NCBI GenBank assembly: GCA_020059605.1
Contig: JAGVBT010000105.1
Location: forward strand, 1 to 59,248
Source: Deltaproteobacteria bacterium
GTDB lineage: Bacteria > Desulfobacterota > BSN033 > UBA1163
Direction of reading: 5' to 3'
Length of the DNA: 59,248 nucleotides
Below, piece by piece: positions 16,536 through 24,371 of the stretch. Each line of letters starts with the position of its first letter. The first letter of the stretch is position 1. The position numbers and the translations under genes were made by a program. The notes under the pieces were generated by a model. It was not told where the DNA came from, made no database searches, and saw nothing but the letters and a program-made list of their open reading frames with translations.

Positions 16536-18665
16536 TCATTCGCGTTCAAGATCAATCCAGAGAAATCCAAAGTCGTCCACGGAAATCGAAGCGTCCTCGC
16601 CGACCACAACCGTAGATTCTTTTTCTTCTATGATCGCAGGGCCTCGAAACGTTGCATGCGGAGAAAGTTTATACCGATCGTAGACGGTGTAAGGAATAAA
16701 TTCCATTGCCACTGGAGAATAAGCTGACCGTTTCCCCTTGATCGCTTCATCAAGAGACTGTCCCCTGGGTTCAATTCGGGGGAGACGCAAGAGACGTTCC
16801 GGAAGACTGGCCCTGAGTTTGAAATTGATGAATTCCACTTCAGAGTCAGGATAGGTCCTGCCGTACAACTTTTCATAGACCTCGTCAAAAAGGCGGCGGA
16901 TCTCCTGTTTCTTTATGCCGGTAAAATCTTTATCAGCGATTGGAACATTCGTTTCCGATCCCTGACCGACAAACCGCATATCGAGCGATCTTTCAAACCT
17001 GATTCGTCCGGAAGGGCTCGGCTGTTTCCCCCGGGGATTATTTTCCTCAGAAACTTCCTTCTGGAGAATTTGCACCGCCTCGGATTCGAGTTCTTTGAAA
17101 ATCTTATCGATCTCTTTAAAATCAGCAGAGGCCAGAGAGATTTTGTGACTTCTGAGAAGGTCAAAGGCTCGAGGAGCGGTGAAAAAGCCCAGAGCCGACC
17201 CCACCCCCGCATTGGGCGGGACAAGCAGGCGGGGCGCTCCCAGTTTCTTGGCCAATCCATAGGCATGGACCGGACCCGCGCCGCCGAAAGCAACAATCGT
17301 CACAATTTTCGGATTTCCTCCTTTCTCAGCGATATGGGTCTTGGCGGCAGCGGCCATTGTCTCATTGATGAGATCATGAATTCCCCAGATGGCTTGAATG
17401 GTTGGAACCCCGAGCGGTTTTGCGACCTTTTGTTCAACCCCGCGCCTGGCGGCTTCCCCGTCAAGTTTCATTTCACCACCCAGGAAGTAGTTCTCATCCA
17501 GATAACCCAGCAGAAGGTCGGCATCCGTGACACAAGGGTCCGTCCCTCCTATGCCATAACAGATCGGACCGGGGTCAGCCCCGGAGCTTTCAGGCCCGAC
17601 TTGAAGCGTTCCCATACGACTTACCTTTGCAATGCTTCCACCTCCTGCTCCAATCTCCATTAAATCAACGACTGGCACCTGAATGGTAAGTCCACTCCCT
17701 TTCATGAACCTCTGAACACGGCCGACCTCGAAGGTCGGGACCACACCGGCCACCCCTTTTTGGATCAAGCAAGACTTGGCTGTGGTGCCTCCCATGTCGA
17801 AGCAGAACATTTCTGAGATATTGAAGAGCTTGCCATAATATTGACCTGCAATGACCGCCGCCGTCGGGCCGGATTCAATGATTCTTACCGGAAACTCCGC
17901 TGCCGTTTCAACGGAGGTTACCCCCCCGCTGGAGAGCATGATAAAAAGTTTCCCTTTCGATCCAATGGCTTCAAGCCTTCCAGCCAGTTTCGAAAGATAT
18001 CTGCCTGTCAGGGGTTTCACGTAGGCGTTTGTCACCGTGGTGCTGGTCCTCTCGTATTCCTTAATCTGCGGAAGAACCCGGAAGGAGATGGAAACGGATA
18101 CTCCGGGCGCTTCCTTTTCAATGATTTCTTTGAACATCAGTTCGTGGGTTGGGTTTTCGAAAGAGTTGATCAGGCAGACGGCAATGGATTCCACTCCCAT
18201 CCCGGCGAGACTGCGGACGACCTGCCTGGCCTCCCCCGGATCCAAGGGCTTTAAAACGGTTCCATCGCTCCGGATCCTCTCATCCACCTCCAAGCGGAGA
18301 TGTCTCGGGATGAGGGGCTTGGGAAATTCCGCAAAGACATCATAAGTCGAATACCGGATGGACCTTCCGATTTCCAGGACGTCTCTGAAGCCTTTTGTGG
18401 TGATCAATCCCGTTTTGGCTCCCTTTCTCTCGATAATCGAATTAATCACCAGGGTTGTTCCATGGATCACTTCGTCCAGATTTTCAACAAACCCCGGCGT
18501 TTTTTTCTCCATTTCCTTGATTCCATGCTCAACGGCATCCGAAGGATCTCTGGGTGTGGTGAGGCACTTGTAAGTGACGATCTCCCCGGTTTGATCGTTC
18601 AGCAGGACAAAGTCGGTGAAGGTGCCTCCGATATCGCATCCCAACCGATAGAATTTGTCAGCCAT
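16536..18665 (-). CDS. Hydantoinase A/oxoprolinase family protein
   Basis: HyuA-type ATP-binding subunit, 709 residues, of the actin-like ATPase fold. The phosphate-1 motif DIGGTFTDF lies near residues 11-19, the HGTTLVINS segment near 80, the FDMGGTTAKS phosphate-2 motif near 280, and VAFGGAGPVHAYGLA in the C-terminal part. It phosphorylates the substrate so that the HyuB partner can act. The ATG at 18665 has GGAGG 6 bases upstream. The gap before it (18670-18715) is made of repeated GGATTCAAGGATTCGAGGG words. It lies between the acyl-CoA synthetase and HyuB, so both act on the same pathway. Confidence 0.94.
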   Translation of the reverse strand: MADKFYRLGCDIGGTFTDFVLLNDQTGEIVTYKCLTTPRDPSDAVEHGIKEMEKKTPGFVENLDEVIHGTTLVINSIIERKGAKTGLITTKGFRDVLEIGRSIRYSTYDVFAEFPKPLIPRHLRLEVDERIRSDGTVLKPLDPGEARQVVRSLAGMGVESIAVCLINSFENPTHELMFKEIIEKEAPGVSVSISFRVLPQIKEYERTSTTVTNAYVKPLTGRYLSKLAGRLEAIGSKGKLFIMLSSGGVTSVETAAEFPVRIIESGPTAAVIAGQYYGKLFNISEMFCFDMGGTTAKSCLIQKGVAGVVPTFEVGRVQRFMKGSGLTIQVPVVDLMEIGAGGGSIAKVSRMGTLQVGPESSGADPGPICYGIGGTDPCVTDADLLLGYLDENYFLGGEMKLDGEAARRGVEQKVAKPLGVPTIQAIWGIHDLINETMAAAAKTHIAEKGGNPKIVTIVAFGGAGPVHAYGLAKKLGAPRLLVPPNAGVGSALGFFTAPRAFDLLRSHKISLASADFKEIDKIFKELESEAVQILQKEVSEENNPRGKQPSPSGRIRFERSLDMRFVGQGSETNVPIADKDFTGIKKQEIRRLFDEVYEKLYGRTYPDSEVEFINFKLRASLPERLLRLPRIEPRGQSLDEAIKGKRSAYSPVAMEFIPYTVYDRYKLSPHATFRGPAIIEEKESTVVVGEDASISVDDFGFLWIDLERE

Positions 18666-18713
18666 GGAAACCTCCAATCATATAAGGATTCAAGGATTCG
18701 AGGGTTCATGGAT

Positions 18714-20276
18714 TCAAGTAACTTGCCCCCTAGGATCCTTGACCCCTCGAACCCTATTCATATGCCATTCTTTTAACATGAATTTCTGGATCTTCCCACT
18801 CGCTGTTTTGGGCAGTTCCTCGATGAACTCCACATATTTTGGAATCTTATATTTTCCCAACTTCCCCTGGAGAAATTTGAGGACGTCTCCCTCCGTCATT
18901 GTTTCACCCTGCTTGATGACAAGATAAGCTTTTCCCACTTCTCCCCATTTCTCATCCGGCACTCCAACCACTCCCACATCGAACACCTTCGTATGGCTGA
19001 ATAAGGCCTTTTCAATCTCGGCAGGATAGACATTTTCTCCACCGCTGATGTACATGTCTCTTTCCCGGTCCACAATATAGAAATAGCCCTCTTCGTCTTG
19101 TTTCGCCAGATCCCCGGTATAAAGCCAGCCGTTGTGGATGGTTTCGGCAGTGAGATCAGGCCGGTTCCAATATCCGTTCATCAGGGTGGGGCCCTTTACA
19201 ATGATCTCGCCCACCTCTCCCGGACCGACTTCTTTCCCCGCTTTATCTACGATCTTCACCTCGCCGTGGAAAACCGGGAGGCCCACCGAACCGATTTTCC
19301 GGGATGCATTCTCCGGAGAAAGAAAGGCGATGGTGGAGGCTTCGGTCTGACCGAAGATCTGGGAGATCACGATTCCCTTTTTATCATATTCTCTTAACAT
19401 CGTCACGGAAATCCGTTCTCCTCCCGTGAAGTAACACCGGACGGAACTAAGGTCGTGCCGGTCGAGATCGCATTGCTGTAAAATGAACTGGTAGACCGTG
19501 GCCGCCAACTCGAGGATGGTCACCCGATGTCGCTCCACCGTCTCAAGGATCTCCAAGGGCCGAAACCGTTTCTTCAGGATCAGCGTTCCTCCTTTATAAA
19601 GGACAGGCATGGCTTCGACCAGGAGGCCTCCCGAATGAAACATCGGTCGTGAAACCATCATGATGTCTTTGGAGGTGAGATTGTAGACGATATCGGCATT
19701 CAGGACATTGAAGAAGGTCTTTCGATGAGAGAGGACCGCTCCCTTTGGAACTCCCGTTGTTCCGGAGGTATACATGATGATGTGAGGATCTTCATCGCCC
19801 ACCGGATCCTGGAGGGACGGTTCATCGAAGGAATTCTCTTGAAGGGCTTTATCATAATCGGTGGCCCAGTCCGGACAAGGACGTCCCACGACAAGGTAAT
19901 TTCCATTGGACAGCGTTAAATCCGAGCGGATCGACGCCACCACCGACTCAAACTCCGGTTCGAAGATGAGACAGCGGGAACCACTGTCCCGCAGGATGAA
20001 TTCAAGTTCCGGGCTGGCCAGTCTCCAGTTCAGCGGGACGAGGATGGCACCGATCTTCGAAAGGGCGAAAAAGATCTCGAGGTATTGGTGGCAGTTATGG
20101 AGCAGAACAGCAACCCGGTCCCCCTTCGTTATGCCGCTTTCCAAAAGGAGATGGCAGAGCTGATGGGTGCGCTGATTGACTTCCTGATAGGTGAACGGAC
20201 GGTCCTCAAAAACCAGGGCATGCTTATGAGGTTGCAGAAGACTCCATTTTTTGATCCACTCACCGATGTTAATCAT
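18714..20276 (-). CDS. Acyl-CoA synthetase (AMP-binding, long/medium-chain type)
   Basis: Adenylate-forming CoA ligase of 520 residues. Core motifs in order: MYTSGTTGVPKGAVLSHR (ATP binding, near residue 167), QIFGQTEAS, GWLYTGDLAKQDEEGY, the hinge DRERDMYISGGENVYP and the catalytic lysine in PKTASGKIQK near residue 502. It would convert an imported carboxylic acid to acyl-CoA. Its ATG overlaps the stop of the TAXI permease (ATGA), so uptake and activation are translationally coupled. Substrate chain or ring structure cannot be read. The PaaK-like ligase at 7776 provides a second activation step in the same region. Confidence 0.95.
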   Translation of the reverse strand: MINIGEWIKKWSLLQPHKHALVFEDRPFTYQEVNQRTHQLCHLLLESGITKGDRVAVLLHNCHQYLEIFFALSKIGAILVPLNWRLASPELEFILRDSGSRCLIFEPEFESVVASIRSDLTLSNGNYLVVGRPCPDWATDYDKALQENSFDEPSLQDPVGDEDPHIIMYTSGTTGVPKGAVLSHRKTFFNVLNADIVYNLTSKDIMMVSRPMFHSGGLLVEAMPVLYKGGTLILKKRFRPLEILETVERHRVTILELAATVYQFILQQCDLDRHDLSSVRCYFTGGERISVTMLREYDKKGIVISQIFGQTEASTIAFLSPENASRKIGSVGLPVFHGEVKIVDKAGKEVGPGEVGEIIVKGPTLMNGYWNRPDLTAETIHNGWLYTGDLAKQDEEGYFYIVDRERDMYISGGENVYPAEIEKALFSHTKVFDVGVVGVPDEKWGEVGKAYLVIKQGETMTEGDVLKFLQGKLGKYKIPKYVEFIEELPKTASGKIQKFMLKEWHMNRVRGVKDPRGQVT

Positions 20277-22219
20277 TTCCGTTCTCCGCCCAGGGGGGTT
20301 TTAAGTTTCAACTGAATGACCAGGAAGGGCAAAAACAGAGCCAGACCGATGAGGTCCGACTGCCATCCCGGTTTAATAAGCAAAAGAGACATGCCGAGCA
20401 GATACCCTCTTTTGGGATAGCTTAAATCCCCCCAAAACCACCCCTGGATTGCCGCCGACAAGGTCATTGTCCCAAGAAGTCCTGTGATAAGCGCAAAGAG
20501 GATATCGGAAGGGTTTCCCTCTAAGATAAGAGGCGGGCCGTAAACGAACATGTATGGAACGATAAAACCTGCGATGGCAAATTTCATTGAAAGCCAGGCG
20601 ACGTCCCATACCCTTGCATTGGCGATTGCGGCTGCGGCATAAGAGGCCACGGCCAGAGGCGGCGTTAAGGGGGAGAGGCACGCGAAATAGAAGATGAAGA
20701 GGTGGGCCCCGATAGGATGGACTCCCATTTTGATCAGGGCGGAAGGAAGGACAGAGGCCGATATCGCATAGGCCGCCGTGGTCGGCATGCCCATTCCGAG
20801 AACGATGGCAATGACCATAGACAGGATGAGGGCGATAAAAAGATGCCCCTTCGAATAGCTCATGATGATCATGGCGAACTTCATCCCGAGGCCGGTCTGA
20901 GAGATGACTCCGACGATGATTCCTGCGGCGGCGCAGGTGGCTACGATCTCCATGGCGCTTCTCGGACCGTAGGAAAGGGTCCGGATGACCTTTTTGAGGC
21001 CAAGCCGTGTTTCGTTCCGGAACCAGCTTAAGCCGATCAATATGATCGTCGCCCACATGGCCGATCGGAAGGGGGACAACTGGACGAACATGAGACAGTA
21101 AAGAAGAACCAGCAGGGGAATGAGAAGATAACCTTTTTCTTTAAGCAGGCGGTTAAACACCGGCAATTCTTTTTTGGGCATTCCCAGCAGGCCCATTCTG
21201 GCCGAATAGAGATCAATCATCCAGTAAGCGGCGCTGTAATAGAGGAGCGCAGGGATGATGGCCGCCAATGCCACTTTAGGATAGGGGATCCCCAGAATCT
21301 CCGCCATGAGAAAAGCGCCGGCCCCCATGACAGGAGGAACGATTTGACCTCCCGCAGAATTCATGGCTTCTATGGCTCCGGCAATCGTCGGTTTAAAGCC
21401 GCTGGCCTTCATGAGTGGGATGTTAAACACGCCATCGACCACCACATTGGCGACGGAAGAACCGGAGGCGGTTCCGATCATGGCGCTCGAGACGATGGAG
21501 ACCTTGGCAGGCCCCCCCCGGCGTCCTCCTGCGATGGAGCGTGCGAAGTCGACGAAAAAACGTCCGGCCCCGGATGTCTCCAGAAAGGCCCCGAAGAGGA
21601 TAAAGAGGAAGATGTAATGCGCAGAGGCGAACACCGGGATGCTCAATATTCCATCGAGGCTGAAAAGGTAGGTGAGCATCCGGGGCCAGCTATAACCCTT
21701 ATGCTGGAGAATGCCCGGCATATATTGGCCGAAGTATCCGTAAAGAATGAAGAGGAGGGCGATGATCGTCAGGGGCAGGCCGGTTGTCCTTCGCGCCATC
21801 TCGAGGATGCCGATGATGAAGATGAGCGAAAAAACCGCATCGAGCAGGTTCGGCGTGACCCCCACGCGGAAGATCCATGTCTCAAATTCGATAAAAAGAT
21901 AAAGGACAGGGAGGATGAGGGAACCGATGAGCAGATAGTCCACCATGTGGAGGTTTTCCCTCGGGCTCCTCTTCCATCCCGGTACAAGGGAAAAGACCAA
22001 AATTCCCCCGAAGATGACATGGATGCTCCTGAAAAACCAGGGGTCAATCGGCCTGAAGATCAGGACGATGACATGGAAGAGGCTCATGAGAAGCCCCACC
22101 GCGGCGATTGCTGTCCCCAGCGGACCTTTCAAGTCTCTCTTTTGAGAAATCTCGACGTCCTTAATCTTCTCCAGCTTTTTATTTAGAGCCGGCCCCGTTT
22201 CATCCATCGAATGGTTCAT
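20273..22219 (-). CDS. TRAP transporter fused permease (4TM/12TM, TAXI type)
   Basis: Fusion of DctQ-like (first about 160 residues) and DctM-like permease domains, 648 residues, the usual size for TAXI-family TRAP permeases. DctM-part signatures include GGRRGGPAKVSIVSSAMIGTAS, SGSSVANVVVDG and NSAGGQIVPPVMGAGAFL. It imports the ligand bound by the TAXI protein encoded 30 bases upstream. Its stop overlaps the start of the acyl-CoA synthetase. An organic acid substrate is implied by this coupling. Confidence 0.95.
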   Translation of the reverse strand: MNHSMDETGPALNKKLEKIKDVEISQKRDLKGPLGTAIAAVGLLMSLFHVIVLIFRPIDPWFFRSIHVIFGGILVFSLVPGWKRSPRENLHMVDYLLIGSLILPVLYLFIEFETWIFRVGVTPNLLDAVFSLIFIIGILEMARRTTGLPLTIIALLFILYGYFGQYMPGILQHKGYSWPRMLTYLFSLDGILSIPVFASAHYIFLFILFGAFLETSGAGRFFVDFARSIAGGRRGGPAKVSIVSSAMIGTASGSSVANVVVDGVFNIPLMKASGFKPTIAGAIEAMNSAGGQIVPPVMGAGAFLMAEILGIPYPKVALAAIIPALLYYSAAYWMIDLYSARMGLLGMPKKELPVFNRLLKEKGYLLIPLLVLLYCLMFVQLSPFRSAMWATIILIGLSWFRNETRLGLKKVIRTLSYGPRSAMEIVATCAAAGIIVGVISQTGLGMKFAMIIMSYSKGHLFIALILSMVIAIVLGMGMPTTAAYAISASVLPSALIKMGVHPIGAHLFIFYFACLSPLTPPLAVASYAAAAIANARVWDVAWLSMKFAIAGFIVPYMFVYGPPLILEGNPSDILFALITGLLGTMTLSAAIQGWFWGDLSYPKRGYLLGMSLLLIKPGWQSDLIGLALFLPFLVIQLKLKTPLGGERK

Positions 22220-22248
22220 TGGTCCTCTTCCGCCATCGGAGTCCGTTT

Positions 22249-23241
22249 TTATTGCGCCGAGAGCAGTTTCTCAGGCAAAGCCATGCCTTTCTCCTTGTAA
22301 TATTTAACGGCTCCCGGATGGAGCGGGAGAGGGCTGTAAATGATATTTTCCGGCCTTGACTCCCTTGCCGATTTATGGGTGGAGATCATGATCTCCGGAT
22401 TTTCATAGACCTTTTTCACCACTTCATAAATGAAATCCTCCGGGAGATCCTTATGCGTAATGAAAAAACTCCAGAACGTTAAGGTTTCAATGTCCATATC
22501 CTTGTTTATTTTATACGTTCCCTTGGAGACTGTCCCCGGCGAGAGGAAAGGAAATTTTTCAGTGACCCTGGCCATTTCTATTTTAGATAAGCCGAGGATA
22601 TTGATCTCGTGGGTGGTCTCGATCTCGCTGATGATGGCCCACGGCAGTCCCACTGATTGGGCATTGGCGTCCAGCAAACCGTCTTTGAGCTGTGAATTCA
22701 GGTCGGACGAGCTGGCGTTGACCATTCGAGCAGGTTTGATTTCGAAAATTTCGAGGATCCTGGGCCAGAGCATGGCAGAGGTCCCGCCCACGGGGCCGAC
22801 CCCCAGGCTTTTTCCCGCAAGGTCCCGGACCGTTTTGATCCCCGATTTTTTGAGCGCATAAATTTGGAAATAGGTATTGAACATGGGGAAGATGATCCGG
22901 ATGTCCTGGTGCTTTTTCCCTTTTGCCCATCCCAGGCCGTGCCAACCGTCATAAACGGCCGGGGCGCTCACTCCGCCCAGGGTGGCTTCTTTCCCATTGA
23001 CCAGTTGTGTATTATGGACGGGCCCTCCCGTCGCCTCCACGGAAGCGGCGATTCCCATTTTTTCATGAAGCACTTTTGCCACCCCCCCGGCATAAACGTA
23101 CCCTGTTCCTCCGATGGGCGCCCCTCCGATGGTGACAATCCTGGGCCAGTCCTTCCTGTCCTTCGATTGGGCTTGAACTCCATGCACGGACAAAACCATT
23201 GCCAGAACAAAAAAGATCCCTGTTTTAAAAAACGCTTTCAT
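22249..23241 (-). CDS. TAXI family TRAP solute-binding protein
   Basis: Periplasmic binding protein, 330 residues, with signal peptide (FFKTGIFFVLAMVLSVHG, cleavage near VQAQS). The TAXI signature region near residue 38 reads IGGAPIGGTGYVYAGGVAKVL, close to the family pattern GTGG-x-x-Y-P, but the usual Tyr-Tyr-Pro is Tyr-Val-Tyr here. The LAGKSLGVGPVGGTS and LHPGAVKYYKEKG segments are typical of the family. ATG has an AGGAGG site. It is followed by its fused permease. Confidence 0.93.
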   Translation of the reverse strand: MKAFFKTGIFFVLAMVLSVHGVQAQSKDRKDWPRIVTIGGAPIGGTGYVYAGGVAKVLHEKMGIAASVEATGGPVHNTQLVNGKEATLGGVSAPAVYDGWHGLGWAKGKKHQDIRIIFPMFNTYFQIYALKKSGIKTVRDLAGKSLGVGPVGGTSAMLWPRILEIFEIKPARMVNASSSDLNSQLKDGLLDANAQSVGLPWAIISEIETTHEINILGLSKIEMARVTEKFPFLSPGTVSKGTYKINKDMDIETLTFWSFFITHKDLPEDFIYEVVKKVYENPEIMISTHKSARESRPENIIYSPLPLHPGAVKYYKEKGMALPEKLLSAQ

Positions 23242-23289
23242 CGCAACACCTCCTGTTGATTCAGTGATTTTTCCTTTCTTGGATCAGGG

Positions 23290-23721
23290 CTACAGGATGA
23301 GGATGACGCCGATGATGATCAGCAGGGTCCCCCCCACCATGCGTTTACTGATTTCCTCTGCCTCTTTTGACCAGAAGCGGGAGAAGATGATCGTGAATAA
23401 AGGATAAGTGCATGACACTGGGACAACGATGGAAATCTCTCCCAAAGCGACGGCCCAATAGAGCGCGAACATGGCGACGGTGTTGGCGATGCCTCCCAGG
23501 ATGATTAAGAGAAATATTCTCCCCCGGATTAAAAATAAATCTTTCCAGAAATCTTTTCCCGTCATGACGACGAGGTTCAGCAGCAAACCCGTCCCGGCAG
23601 CTATGGCAATGCCGTAGAAGGCGTCCCGCCCTCCCCAAAAGCCGAATTTCATGAAGATCGGAGCGATCCCGAAACATAGACCGCTTGAAACGGCTTTGAT
23701 CTCTCCCCGGCAGGAGATCAT
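23290..23721 (-). CDS. Half-size EamA/DMT transporter, second subunit
   Basis: A 143-residue membrane protein with about five hydrophobic helices corresponding to one EamA repeat. The segment EISIVVPVSCTYPLFTIIFSR matches the end of a typical EamA unit. Its start overlaps the stop of the preceding half-size partner by four bases (ATGA). The two together equal one ten-helix DMT transporter, so they likely form a heterodimer. Function could be export of a pathway metabolite or uptake of a small acid. Confidence 0.85.
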   Translation of the reverse strand: MISCRGEIKAVSSGLCFGIAPIFMKFGFWGGRDAFYGIAIAAGTGLLLNLVVMTGKDFWKDLFLIRGRIFLLIILGGIANTVAMFALYWAVALGEISIVVPVSCTYPLFTIIFSRFWSKEAEEISKRMVGGTLLIIIGVILIL

Positions 23722-24146
23722 CCTCGCCTCCTGACAAACAGGAGATACATCCCCAGCAGCGTCAATCCGATCCCAAGATACCTTTTCATTGAAAGCCGTT
23801 CTTCCAGTAGCAAAAAGGCAAACAAGAGGGATGCGACCGGGTAGGAGGAGCTGATGGCGGTTGCTTTCGTCGGTCCAATCATTCGAATACTGTCATAGTA
23901 AAGCCACCTGCCCAGAAAATAGTTAAAGGCTCCGGCAATCATGAAGTGGATGAAGCTTGGATCATCCACTCCTTTAAAGAAAGTCAAGCGCCCGCTGAAA
24001 GCCATCCAGAGAAAGACAGTAAGGCAATTGATCAGGAGGGTAAGGAAAACCACATGGCGAATATCCGCCTTCGCCATGCTTGCTTTTAAGAAAAGCGCTT
24101 GTCCACCCCAGGCCATGGCGCAGATGAGAGAAAGAAAAACGGGCAT
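23718..24146 (-). CDS. Half-size EamA/DMT transporter, first subunit
   Basis: A 142-residue membrane protein with about five helices, one EamA repeat. It begins with the family-like SLICAMAWGGQALFLKAS and ends with the typical SSSYPVASLLFAFLLLEERLS, then a final helix. It is encoded just before the second half and overlaps it. It is preceded by a 220-base spacer that holds a MITE-like element and may contain the promoter. Both halves together resemble a split EamA protein rather than a degraded gene, as both frames are intact. Confidence 0.85.
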   Translation of the reverse strand: MPVFLSLICAMAWGGQALFLKASMAKADIRHVVFLTLLINCLTVFLWMAFSGRLTFFKGVDDPSFIHFMIAGAFNYFLGRWLYYDSIRMIGPTKATAISSSYPVASLLFAFLLLEERLSMKRYLGIGLTLLGMYLLFVRRRG

Positions 24147-24224
24147 TTTATCCGTTCGCAGGAAACCAATTTTCTTCTAACGGCTTTTTCTCCACTTTGT
24201 TCCAACCGGATTCAACCGGAAAGA

Positions 24225-24371
24225 TTAATTAGAGTCCGTTTATAAATGCACTTTTTCTGTCATGCCGGACTTGATCCGGCATCCAGAATGTCTTGAAATT
24301 ACTGGATTCCGGCCTTCGCCGGAATGACGACCTTTTGGAAAATCCTTAGTTTATGGACAGACTCTAATTAA
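24225..24371. repeat. MITE-like element with 22-base terminal inverted repeats
   Basis: The ends 24225-24246 and 24350-24371 form an inverted repeat matching at 19 of 22 positions and start with TTAATTAGAGTC. Inside are two hairpins: ATGCCGGA-cttga-TCCGGCAT and ATTCCGG-ccttcg-CCGGAAT. A GTCAT/ATGAC pair encloses them. There is no coding capacity. The right end supplies the TAA stop of the downstream-encoded dehydrogenase/hydratase gene, consistent with insertion at the gene's 3' end. Confidence 0.7.

Noticed and set aside
21344-22186. A 280-codon frame opposite the TAXI permease, rich in Asp/Glu/Arg
   Set aside because: Typical antisense of a hydrophobic membrane protein gene; no start signal or motif.
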